Program-made: the position numbers and the translations under genes
Shown here: one piece after another, positions 1 to 5,813 of the stretch
How positions within the stretch are numbered: position 1 is the stretch's first letter
Layout: each line of letters begins with the position of its first letter
DNA from: Helicobacteraceae bacterium
GTDB taxonomy: Bacteria > Campylobacterota > Campylobacteria > Campylobacterales > SZUA-545
Direction of reading: 5' to 3'
Length of the DNA: 6,113 nucleotides
Assembly (NCBI GenBank): GCA_031275395.1
Contig: JAISOU010000086.1
Location: 1 to 6,113, forward strand
The notes under the pieces: generated by a model
Seen by the model: only the letters and a program-made list of their open reading frames with translations
Told to the model about the DNA's origin: nothing
Databases searched by the model: none

Positions 1-1
1 A

Positions 2-2158
2 ATGCGCGACAAGATTACAACAGTAGCCGTTTTAATCGGCTTATTAGGCGGAGGCGCTACGCTTTACGCCGACGAAAGCGACGAAACGGAATCTCAGACT
101 TCCTCCGTTACGGGGGGGGGGGGGGCGACCTCTACTTCCTCTGAAGAAAGCGAAGCGGTAAGCTCGGAAACGGCGAACGCCGATAAGAAAAGCGCGTCAA
201 GCGCCGCAGAAAAACTCGACAATATTGTCGTCAGCGCGACGGGTTACGAACACAACATTATCGACGCGCCCGCTAGTATGTATGTTATTACGCGGGAGCA
301 GTTAGAAAACAGATCGTTCAACGATCTGACCGAAGTTCTTAAAAACGTGCCGGGCGTGTTTGTCGAAGGCGGCTCGGTATTCAAAGATATATCCATTCGC
401 GGTATGGGTAGCGGTTATACGCTATATCTAGTCGACGGCAAACCGATGTCTGGCAACGAGGCGCATAGCCCTAACGGTATGTCGGGCGGTATCGCCACAA
501 ACGCTCTGCCTCCCGTATCGATGATCGAGCGAATCGAGATCGTCAGGGGACCTATGTCTTCGCTTTACGGCTCGGAAGCAATGGGCGGGGTGATCAACAT
601 TATCACCAAGAAAACGCCTTCAGAGTGGAGCGGTAGCGTGAAAGGCGAATACACAAAATCCTTCAACGACATTAGCGAAGACGGCTTTCAGGCAAGCGTA
701 AATCTTGCAGGACCTGTGATTAAAGACCTTTTATCGCTACAAACCTACGGATCGATTTTAGGAGTCGATGAAAGCAACGTGATTGGAGGAGGCAAATCAT
801 TATCGTCCAATCCAGAGTTTGACTCCAGACAGTTCGGCTCGAAGGCTACTTTGGCGATCAATAAGGAAAACAGCGTATGGGCGAGCTACGACTATACAAA
901 GCAACGAAGGCTTACAATACCGGGCAAAAGCGTGGCGGCAACGGGTACTAATCAAGCGTCCGAGAGCATAGCGATTAAGCAGACAGCTTCGGCGGGACAC
1001 GATCTGAAATTAGACGATTTTACGCTTAATACCTACGTTCAAAACGCCGTTTCCAAAAATCCTTCGAGAGGCGACGGAATAGATTACGAGGTATTAACGG
1101 TTAATACGCAGGGAACCTATTTCTTTGAAACAAACATTTTGTCTGTCGGAGGGCAGTACAAAAAAGAAGAGCTTGACGATCGCGCCACGAACGGACTGCC
1201 AGCCGTCGCCAATCCGTCCAACATTATGAAACGATGGTCATACGCCCTTTTTGCCGAAGACGAATGGAATATTCTTGACGATCTGGCTTTAACGGGCGGC
1301 GTAAGATTCAACGATAGCGAAGGTTTTGGAACGCACGTCGATCCGCGCGTTTATTTAGTTTATAACCTGACCGACGGCATAACGTTAAAGGGCGGCGTTT
1401 CAAGCGGATATAGAGCTCCCGCGCTACGTCAGTATGCCGTCGATTTCGGCGGCGTTACCGGCGGCGGAAGTTGCCCTGCCAGCAACCCGTGCATAACTGC
1501 GGGTAATCCCGATCTAGAGCCTGAAACCAGCTTAAGTTACGAGGTTTCTGCGGCTTATAACAACAAAGAGATCGGTTTAGGCGCGAGCGTAACGGCTCAC
1601 CGCGCCGACTACAAAGACAAGATAGTGCTAATGAATTTATGCGACAGCGGCGGAGCCGACAACTGCACGTATGGCGCGTACAACGCTTATCGGTCTGTAG
1701 CGAGGTACGAAAACGTCGATAAAGCCGTTATCGAAGGGTTTGAGGTTACGTTAAACTACGATCTAGCGTCGATTGTCTCGTTAGGGACGACCTACACTTA
1801 CACCAATAGCGAGCAAAAGACGGGTTCTCTTAAAGGCAAGCCTATAAGCGGAACTTCCAAGAATATGTTTAACGCGAACGTTAATTTTGATATTACCGAA
1901 TGGTTCAGCCTATGGGGTCAATACAACCATGTCGGCAAGCAGAAGTCGTATAACTACGGTAGAGTGACTACTTCAATTAGCGAAACTGAAAACAAGGGCT
2001 ACGCCACCGCAGACGTTGGAGCGGTCGTTCGTCTTAAAGACAACTTGAAGTTCCTAGCGGGCGTTTATAACGTAGCCGATAAAGAGGTAACGAATAGTAC
2101 GCACGGCAGATTTATAGACGGCAGAAGACTTATTGTAGGTCTTAACGCCGACTTCTAA
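2..2158 (+). CDS. TonB-dependent outer-membrane siderophore receptor (CirA/FepA/CfrA-like), putatively phase-variable
   Basis: This is a gated outer-membrane beta-barrel that imports a ferric chelate using energy from TonB-ExbB-ExbD. Seen in the 718 residues: a signal peptide (1-23, ending LYA before DE); a Ser/Thr/Glu-rich low-complexity linker (24-72); a TonB box DNIVVSA at 73-79; a plug domain at about 86-204 with the classic end VRGPMSSLYGSEAMGGVINI; and a barrel from about 205 to a terminal Phe, as expected for barrel assembly. YRAP (470-473) and NPDLEPE (502-508) flank a Cys491-Cys497 loop, the layout of CirA and FepA; a second pair is Cys547/Cys555. Length fits the family. A catechol-type siderophore is therefore the best guess, but the ligand cannot be read from sequence. 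The ATG lies at the window edge, so its ribosome site is unseen; the signal peptide supports this start. A G14 run covers codons 37-42 and should switch the gene on and off. Iron (Fur) control is likely but its site would lie outside the window. Confidence 0.95.
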   Translation: MRDKITTVAVLIGLLGGGATLYADESDETESQTSSVTGGGGATSTSSEESEAVSSETANADKKSASSAAEKLDNIVVSATGYEHNIIDAPASMYVITREQLENRSFNDLTEVLKNVPGVFVEGGSVFKDISIRGMGSGYTLYLVDGKPMSGNEAHSPNGMSGGIATNALPPVSMIERIEIVRGPMSSLYGSEAMGGVINIITKKTPSEWSGSVKGEYTKSFNDISEDGFQASVNLAGPVIKDLLSLQTYGSILGVDESNVIGGGKSLSSNPEFDSRQFGSKATLAINKENSVWASYDYTKQRRLTIPGKSVAATGTNQASESIAIKQTASAGHDLKLDDFTLNTYVQNAVSKNPSRGDGIDYEVLTVNTQGTYFFETNILSVGGQYKKEELDDRATNGLPAVANPSNIMKRWSYALFAEDEWNILDDLALTGGVRFNDSEGFGTHVDPRVYLVYNLTDGITLKGGVSSGYRAPALRQYAVDFGGVTGGGSCPASNPCITAGNPDLEPETSLSYEVSAAYNNKEIGLGASVTAHRADYKDKIVLMNLCDSGGADNCTYGAYNAYRSVARYENVDKAVIEGFEVTLNYDLASIVSLGTTYTYTNSEQKTGSLKGKPISGTSKNMFNANVNFDITEWFSLWGQYNHVGKQKSYNYGRVTTSISETENKGYATADVGAVVRLKDNLKFLAGVYNVADKEVTNSTHGRFIDGRRLIVGLNADF
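112..125 (+). repeat. Poly-G(14) tract inside the receptor gene: slipped-strand phase-variation switch
   Basis: Fourteen consecutive G encode the end of Thr37, Gly38-Gly41 and the start of Ala42. As written the frame is open through the whole receptor. I traced the alternatives: with 15 G the frame meets TGA at 142-144, and with 13 G it meets TAA at 159-161, so either single-base change removes everything after the first 45-55 residues. Tracts of this kind and length are the standard contingency switches of Campylobacter and Helicobacter. The tract lies in the flexible linker before the TonB box, where in-frame changes of 3 G would be tolerated. Confidence 0.85.
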
Positions 2159-2172
2159 AAGCAATCGCGTCA

Positions 2173-2203
2173 GCCTTCCAAAACCCGCAAGGTTTAGGAA
2201 GGC
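2173..2203 (+). terminator. Stem-loop after the receptor gene, possible transcription terminator
   Basis: GCCTTCC pairs with GGAAGGC. After one A-A mismatch, AAACC pairs with GGTTT around the loop CGCAA, giving 12 base pairs and starting 14 nt after the receptor stop codon. The position suits a terminator. However, the sequence after it (GAACGCTTTAAG) has no real T run on either strand, so it may instead be a Rho-dependent end or a 3'-end stabilising hairpin. Confidence 0.45.
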
Positions 2204-2284
2204 GAACGCTTTAAGAAAAGACGATCAAAGGTTTTGTCCAATGCGAAGTTTTACTAAACAAACAAGCAATCGTCGCGTTCAGTC

Positions 2285-2304
2285 ATTCCCGCGTAGGCGG
2301 GAAT
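2285..2304. repeat. dRS3-like 20-bp palindrome, left copy
   Basis: This matches ATTCCCNNNNNNNNGGGAAT exactly, with inner bases GCGTAGGC. It has the same form as the neisserial dRS3 repeat, which is known there as a target used by filamentous phage. A similar motif is scattered in many other proteobacterial genomes, so no link to Neisseria is implied. Confidence 0.75.
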
Positions 2305-2361
2305 CCAAACCAGAACCCGCGACGGTCAAGGAACGATTGAATTGTGAAATAAAAATACGCA

Positions 2362-2447
2362 CGCTTCCTTCGCGCCTTGCGCTCCTCCGCTCCGCTTTGG
2401 AGCGGGCGCTTCGCGTATTTGGATTCCCGCCTACGCGGGAATGACTG
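2362..2447 (-). repeat. GC-rich repeat core, copy 1 (minus orientation)
   Basis: Read on the minus strand this runs CAGTCATTCCCGC, the rest of the dRS3-like palindrome, then a core beginning GCGCCCGCTCC and ending AAGGAAGCG. The core can fold, with GCGC and CTCC on one side pairing with GGAG and GCGC on the other. The same order of parts is found on the plus strand at 2528-2592. Confidence 0.7.
2423..2442. repeat. dRS3-like 20-bp palindrome, right copy
   Basis: This matches ATTCCCNNNNNNNNGGGAAT exactly, with inner bases GCCTACGC, the reverse complement of the left copy's. The two copies lie head to head and bracket 118 bp of the nested element. Confidence 0.75.
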
Positions 2448-2527
2448 AACGCGGCGGTTTTACCGACAATGCGTAAGTTTTACAAATGCGTTGATCTTTT
2501 TCGTTTATTTAACAAAATCTACATTTA

Positions 2528-2592
2528 CAGTCATTCCCGCAACGCGCCCGCTCCGTAACGCTACGGAGGGGGCGCAAGGCGCTAAGGAAGCG
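2528..2592 (+). repeat. GC-rich repeat core, copy 2 (plus orientation, shortened)
   Basis: It shares CAGTCATTCCCGC (2528-2540) with copy 1, lacks about 20 bp of the palindrome's second half, and resumes with the core at 2544-2592. That core matches copy 1 at both ends (GCGCCCGCTCC and AAGGAAGCG) with a few substitutions and one 1-nt length difference. The central 10 bases differ, yet the fold is kept and improved: CTCCGTA-ACGC-TACGGAG, extended outward by GCGCCC/GGGCGC across one G-G mismatch. It lies 45 bp past the stop of the minus-strand gene and could act as that gene's 3' hairpin, though no T run follows. Confidence 0.65.
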
Positions 2593-2637
2593 CCGATCCC
2601 CCGATCTACCTAAAGTAGGATTTAAGCTTGGCGGTTA

Positions 2638-4851
2638 TCAATTTTGCATTACAAAAACAAGGAGGGCTATGATAGCTACTATTATCAAGATCAGAGTCCA
2701 ACCGATATTGGTGAGCGTAGAAACCGAGTCGTTTCGCTCGCTTTTGGCTAGATCGTAGAAACTAATTACCGCTCGCGGCAGACCGATCAGCGAATAGTTT
2801 TGAATAGCGCGATTTGCGGGCGTAATTTTCAGCGTTTCGATCTGATTTTGCGCGTTAAAGGCAAGTTGCAAAAGCGGATCGCGCCCAAAATACCGCTCGT
2901 AATTCTTGTAGGTTTCGCCCCAATTAACCGCTCCTGAAACCACCACGCGGCGCATCTCCTCGCAAAAACCTATGCGTAAAAGAAGCGCGGAATAATCGAG
3001 AAACAGCGGGCTTTTTGCCTCGTCGCTAATTAAAAGATAGACGGCTTGGCTATCGCCGATCTCCGCGGCTTTGCTCGCCCGCTCAAAGTGCGCGGCGCTC
3101 TCTTTGAAAACCGATAAAAACTGTGGCGCGTCCGTCAAAAACGGGTATTTCGCCGCAAGCGCTAACGCCGTGTCGTCTTTGCCCTTTTGCGCCGCCTCCA
3201 AAAACGAGAACAGGGCGGCGATCGGATCTTTCAGAATGGGGTTAAAGCCAAACGCGCTAAGCTCTTTTGCCGTATCCAGCGCGGCTTGGTAGAAATGCCG
3301 ATCCGCGTACGAGTTCATTTCGCGCTCCAAAGCGGCGATTTTGCGCGCCTTTTCCTCAAAGTGCGGCAACCCTTTACAGATTGGCTCTTTATCGCACCAA
3401 GCGTCAAAACTTTGCCAATCCCGCGTCCTATAAAGCTCCAAAGCGTGGATAAACGACGCGGGAAAGTCGATAATGTGGCGCGCCGTTTCGCCCTTTTCAA
3501 GCGCGTTTTCAAACGGTTCTAAAGCCTTTTTCGCCAGATCGTTTTCGCCCGATTTTATCCGCTCGATCGCTTCTTCGACGGCGCTTTTCCACTCTTCAAA
3601 GAATAGTCTGCCGGATAAAGATTCGTTCAAGATTGGATTAGCGTTTAGAAGCGTTTGCGTTTCCCGCATTCGGCGGTTTTTGAAAGCCTCGCGCAATTCG
3701 CCAAGCTCCGCGGCTCGCGGCAATGCCTCTTCAAAAAGCTCGCGCTTAGTCAAATCCTCCCAAAAAGGCAAGATCGCCTCTTTTGCCAAATCGGTTTTAC
3801 CCTCTTCCATAAACCTAACGGCGCTAGGATAAACGCTCTCCTCCCAAGCGCGTTCTAGCCACTCGTAAAAAGGCGCGTTTAGTAAAGTAAAACCGCTTGT
3901 AGCGATCAGCGCGTTTGCCGCGTCGTAATCCTCCGCGTCGATCGCAAAGGCGCAAGATTCTTTAAGTTGGCTTAGATCGTAGCTTTCGCTCGCGCCTCTT
4001 TCGCCGATTACAAAGATAAAATCGCCGCGCTGTTTGAGAGCCGCGATCGGTTCGTTTAATAGCCGCCACGATCTAGCGATATGATTGCGCGTCAAATCAA
4101 GCGCCGTTAAAGAGCCGTTTTCCAGCCCGACTAGCGCATAGCGCGAGGTTACGATCAGAGCTTCGGGGGAGGTTCTAGGCGACGATATAGAGTCGATCGC
4201 CGCGCCGTTTGCATACCACGAACAGATAAACATATCGCTTTCTCTGCCAAGCAACAAAAGCCGTCCGTTAGGCAAAAAAGCGCCGCCGATCACGGATTTT
4301 GGCGGCTTTATTTCAAGTGCGATCCTATGCAAAAGCAGATCATATACGATAGCCGATCCATCGCGCTCCGCCGCGAACAAAAACCGTCGATCGGGACTGA
4401 AAAACAGGGCTTCAGGGCGTCTAAATAGCGCGGGCGCGAGCGAATAAAAATTGGCGCGGCGCGAAAAAATCTGCAAAAAACCTTCCGAATCAATCACGGC
4501 GAACAGATCGCCGCAGAACGCGGCGCGTGTAATCTCTTTTAAGCCTAAAATCTTCGAGGAGTATTCGCCCTTTTGTCCTAGCGAAAAACTAATGGCGATA
4601 TTTTCTCTGATCGCCAACACGTCGCCCTCCGCCGAAATATCGACCGCTACCGCGTTGGCTAGACTTTCGACAAGTCTTTTATCCTTAAACTTTCCGTCTT
4701 TTTCAAAACGATAAAGAAAGCCGATCGCGTCGATCGCGTAAAAAAGCCCGTCTATAAACGTGGCGTCCAGCGGTTTGAAATCAAGATTTAACGCGGTATT
4801 CCAGCCCAAAAGTTTCTCGTTTGCCTTTTTAATGGCGCAAAGCATAGCCAA
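2638..4851 (-). CDS. Tail-anchored WD40-like beta-propeller / alpha-solenoid protein, function unknown
   Basis: The 737-residue product has three parts. Residues about 20-295 form repeated four-strand blades ending in YDL, LDL or similar, with WD40-like units near 146-172, 187-212, 229-253 and 268-293. Residues about 300-690 are almost wholly charged, amphipathic helices in pairs (Ala/Glu/Lys/Phe-rich), as in TPR-like or other helical solenoids. Residues 716-735 are one hydrophobic segment followed by only Gln-Asn. There is no N-terminal signal peptide, so the bulk should be cytoplasmic and held to the inner membrane by the C-terminus. Propellers and solenoids are usually protein-binding scaffolds, and no catalytic motif is visible. 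The longest frame starts at TTG (4851), and an ATG two codons later (4843-4845) is equally possible. Neither has a clear Shine-Dalgarno site, and a TGA lies two codons upstream of the TTG. It is transcribed toward the receptor gene and has no operon partner in the window. Confidence 0.85.
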   Translation of the reverse strand: MAMLCAIKKANEKLLGWNTALNLDFKPLDATFIDGLFYAIDAIGFLYRFEKDGKFKDKRLVESLANAVAVDISAEGDVLAIRENIAISFSLGQKGEYSSKILGLKEITRAAFCGDLFAVIDSEGFLQIFSRRANFYSLAPALFRRPEALFFSPDRRFLFAAERDGSAIVYDLLLHRIALEIKPPKSVIGGAFLPNGRLLLLGRESDMFICSWYANGAAIDSISSPRTSPEALIVTSRYALVGLENGSLTALDLTRNHIARSWRLLNEPIAALKQRGDFIFVIGERGASESYDLSQLKESCAFAIDAEDYDAANALIATSGFTLLNAPFYEWLERAWEESVYPSAVRFMEEGKTDLAKEAILPFWEDLTKRELFEEALPRAAELGELREAFKNRRMRETQTLLNANPILNESLSGRLFFEEWKSAVEEAIERIKSGENDLAKKALEPFENALEKGETARHIIDFPASFIHALELYRTRDWQSFDAWCDKEPICKGLPHFEEKARKIAALEREMNSYADRHFYQAALDTAKELSAFGFNPILKDPIAALFSFLEAAQKGKDDTALALAAKYPFLTDAPQFLSVFKESAAHFERASKAAEIGDSQAVYLLISDEAKSPLFLDYSALLLRIGFCEEMRRVVVSGAVNWGETYKNYERYFGRDPLLQLAFNAQNQIETLKITPANRAIQNYSLIGLPRAVISFYDLAKSERNDSVSTLTNIGWTLILIIVAIIALLVFVMQN

Positions 4852-5174
4852 AGATCAATTAAAGAAAGGCGACCTTTTAATTAGAACGCGCCGTGAAAAC
4901 GATTAAAACGACAAAACCGCCATATACGCTCATTCGCGCAAAACGATCGCCCCGCCCGCCTTTCTTAGCGATTTATGCGCGGGTTACGAGCTATCGCTAC
5001 GCAAGGCGTCAATCGCTCTAAGAAAGGCGGGACTAGATCGGCGTAGCCGCGCGTATTTTGTATTACCATAGTTCGATCGCTTACTTAAATACCGTGAGTT
5101 TGGATTCTAGCCTGCGCATTGCGAGCGTTTCGCGGATCGACCGCCTTCCGCCAATAAGAAAAGAACGGGCGCGG
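4852..5174. other. Intergenic region between divergent genes, no protein-coding gene seen
   Basis: No convincing reading frame on either strand. It must hold the promoter of the minus-strand propeller gene, but I see no strong -10/-35 pair for it; the AT-rich stretch around 4857-4885 is the likeliest place. A small inverted repeat there (AATTAAAG at 4857-4864, CTTTTAATT at 4874-4882) would form a hairpin in that gene's leader. The main structure is the long stem at 4955-5031. A short string at 5099-5117 (TTTGGATTC, then GCCTGCGC) may be a decayed relic of the repeat family at 2271-2456. Confidence 0.6.
4955..5031. repeat. 77-nt long-stem inverted repeat, possible structured RNA or element relic
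   Basis: CCCGCCTTTCTTAG (4955-4968) is perfectly complementary to 5018-5031. Pairing continues for five more bases (CGATT with AATCG at 5011-5015) across a 2-nt bulge (5016-5017). The 37-nt loop folds only weakly. A T run does not follow on either strand, so a simple terminator is unlikely. Its length is close to that of a tRNA, but there is no cloverleaf, anticodon arm or CCA-type acceptor. Options are a small RNA, a regulatory hairpin between divergent genes, or a remnant of a mobile repeat. Confidence 0.6.
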
Positions 5175-5180
5175 TATAAT
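5175..5180 (+). promoter_or_regulatory. Consensus TATAAT -10 box
   Basis: The sequence GCGGTATAATAACG contains a perfect sigma-70 -10 hexamer. A recognisable -35 box is missing at the expected distance, which is usual for the main sigma factor of Campylobacterota. It faces the small-gene cluster and lies 31 nt before the Shine-Dalgarno site at 5212. Confidence 0.5.
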
Positions 5181-5190
5181 AACGAGACCG

Positions 5191-5202
5191 ACGCGATCGC
5201 GT
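5191..5202. promoter_or_regulatory. 12-bp perfect palindrome just downstream of the -10 box
   Basis: ACGCGATCGCGT is its own reverse complement. It begins 10 nt after the -10 box, so it covers or follows the predicted transcription start, a position suited to a repressor. Its centre is CGATCG, a word that is common throughout this window, so the match may only reflect genome-wide word bias. Confidence 0.3.
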
Positions 5203-5211
5203 AGCCAATAC

Positions 5212-5217
5212 AAGGAG
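5212..5217 (+). promoter_or_regulatory. Strong Shine-Dalgarno site AAGGAG without a normal start codon
   Basis: AAGGAG is followed, after an ideal 6-nt gap, by ACG (5224-5226) and not ATG, GTG or TTG. A single base change would restore ATG. It marks the beginning of the short hydrophobic frame that follows. Confidence 0.4.
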
Positions 5218-5223
5218 TTCAAG

Positions 5224-5301
5224 ACGCCAACCAAAGTTGTTAACGCGTTTACGTTTTTAGCGTTTATTTTTACAAGCGTCCTAGACGCGCTTGGACATTA
5301 G
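5224..5301 (+). pseudogene. Short hydrophobic reading frame lacking a start codon (leader peptide or relic)
   Basis: Read from ACG at 5224, 25 codons give KVVNAFTFLAFIFTSVLDAL flanked by a few residues, ending at TAG (5299-5301). The make-up, a basic start followed by a hydrophobic run, is that of a signal peptide or one membrane segment. It sits behind a good Shine-Dalgarno site and a TATAAT box but lacks a standard start codon. It is in the same phase as the frame opening at 5320, 18 nt after the TAG. It could be a decayed signal-peptide start, a leader peptide with a non-canonical ACG start, or chance. Confidence 0.25.
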
Positions 5302-5307
5302 GTCATT

Positions 5308-5312
5308 AAAGG
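5308..5312 (+). promoter_or_regulatory. Ribosome binding site AAAGG supporting the TTG start at 5320
   Basis: AAAGG stands 7 nt before TTG (5320-5322), followed at once by a signal peptide. This makes 5320 the preferred start over the later in-gene TTG at 5432, which has no such site. Confidence 0.45.
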
Positions 5313-5319
5313 TCGTCGA

Positions 5320-5481
5320 TTGAAGAAAAATTTATTTCTTTTAATATATTCGCTGTTCTTGGTAGTTTATGCGTTTGGCGACGACGAACAAATAAAACGT
5401 TTTATCGCCAACGAGGAAAATCTTACAGGCTTTGAGTTTTTGGAAGACAATAAAGCAATCGAAAAAAAGATTTGGCGTTAA
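5320..5481 (+). pseudogene. N-terminal part of a small exported protein, cut short by a frameshift
   Basis: From TTG, 53 codons read MKKNLFLLIYSLFLVVYA as a signal peptide (1-18), then a charged mature region (FGDDEQIKRFIANEENLTGF and on), ending at TAA 5479-5481 just after an A7 run (5462-5468). The remainder of the protein is open in the next phase (5432-5671). Removing one A joins the two into about 116 residues with a signal peptide at one end and a four-cysteine domain at the other. The N-terminal frame has a ribosome site and export signal while the C-terminal one has neither, so one broken or slippage-controlled gene is more likely than two genes. No family recognised. A sequencing error in the run cannot be excluded. 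Confidence 0.55.
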
Positions 5482-5671
5482 ATTCAAACGCTATTGCGAT
5501 CCAGTCAAAGATGGCAATTGCAATCATCATGAATCATTAGAAACCTGCATAGAAGCTAAAGGATATTATGTCATTTTTGAGAGTCCATTTCAAACCAATT
5601 TTAAAACTACCGACGGTGTTTCATTTCAAATATGGAAGCCCGCAATGCCCTGCGTAAAAAAAACAAATTAG
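5432..5671 (+). pseudogene. C-terminal part of the same frameshifted small protein, four-cysteine domain
   Basis: This frame could be read alone from TTG 5432 (79 residues), but it has no Shine-Dalgarno site and its first dozen codons overlap the signal-peptide frame, so its true N-terminus is probably the 5320 start. The distinctive part begins after the A7 run at FGVKFKRY. It has Cys at 22, 30, 39 and 74 of the 79, consistent with disulfides in a periplasmic or secreted protein, and several short beta-type stretches (GYYVIFE, GVSFQIW). It stops at TAG (5669-5671) right after an A8 run (5656-5663); dropping one A there would instead run it into the next frame (CVKKQIRDMQTTM). I do not recognise the family. 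The stretch is clearly more AT-rich than the genes to its left. Confidence 0.5.
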
Positions 5672-5675
5672 AGAC

Positions 5676-5813
5676 ATGCAAACAACAATGATCGGCAAAT
5701 CCAAAATGGAAATTATAGCGCTATTTGAAAAACCTGAGGAACATATATATAATTCTAATCTTATTATACTCTTACATTTCAAACTATTGGGACGAATGGA
5801 GCGAAAAATATAA
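5676..5813 (+). pseudogene. Fragment with GKSKMEII motif, N-terminal half of a frameshifted small domain
   Basis: From ATG 5676 this frame reads MQTTMIGKSKMEIIALFEKP and then loses sense (LIILLHFKLLGRM) before TAA 5811-5813. The pattern G-K-S-x-x-E-(I/V)-x-x-L/F-x-x-P is like the opening of many small periplasmic or lipoprotein domains (SmpA-type). The expected continuation, strands with YYSY, DAVGFMF and VVAYHIF, is present in the next phase (5725-5934). A +1 shift near 5745-5770 would join them. There is no good ribosome site before the ATG, and the frame is open back to 5658, where an A8 slip would connect it to the preceding gene. Confidence 0.4.

Larger units (their letters stand above)
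2271..2456. repeat. Nested inverted-repeat element with 36-39 bp arms (MITE/REP-like)
   Basis: The arms 2274-2309 and 2418-2453 are perfect 36-bp inverted repeats, and extend to 39 bp (2271-2309/2418-2456) with one mismatch. Each arm contains an ATTCCC-N8-GGGAAT palindrome. Inside, AAATACGC (2353-2360) pairs with GCGTATTT (2413-2420) as a second-level stem that encloses a GC-rich core able to fold again. The left side carries an extra, unpaired segment (2310-2352). No transposase or clear target-site duplication is visible at the borders. It sits between two converging genes, a usual home for non-autonomous repeats. The small open frame 2241-2444 is a by-product of the repeat and is not called. 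Confidence 0.8.

Noticed and set aside
1409-1510. Heme-receptor signature (FRAP ... NPNL)
   Set aside because: The receptor has YRAP and NPDL with an intervening Cys pair and no clear histidine between them, as in catecholate siderophore receptors. Heme specificity is not supported.
2241-2444. 67-residue open frame containing SFPRRRES in the intergenic region
   Set aside because: It is the translation of the inverted-repeat element, with both palindromes read through. It has no ribosome site or protein-like pattern; frames of this kind are typical false genes over such repeats.
2271-2592. CRISPR array
   Set aside because: The repeats are inverted and nested, not direct and evenly spaced, and no spacers or cas genes are present.
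3071-3858. Several plus-strand open frames of 61-119 residues opposite the propeller gene
   Set aside because: All lie antisense within a long, well-structured minus-strand gene. They are Ser/Arg/Phe-rich shadows created by its codon use.
4955-5031. Possible tRNA gene, given the 77-nt length and closed stem
   Set aside because: The stem is 14 bp and more, with no D, anticodon or T arms and no TTCGA-type T-loop in place.
5099-5120. Possible third member of the dRS3-like repeat family
   Set aside because: Only TTTGGATTC and GCCTGCGC are shared, and the palindrome is lost; too short to claim.
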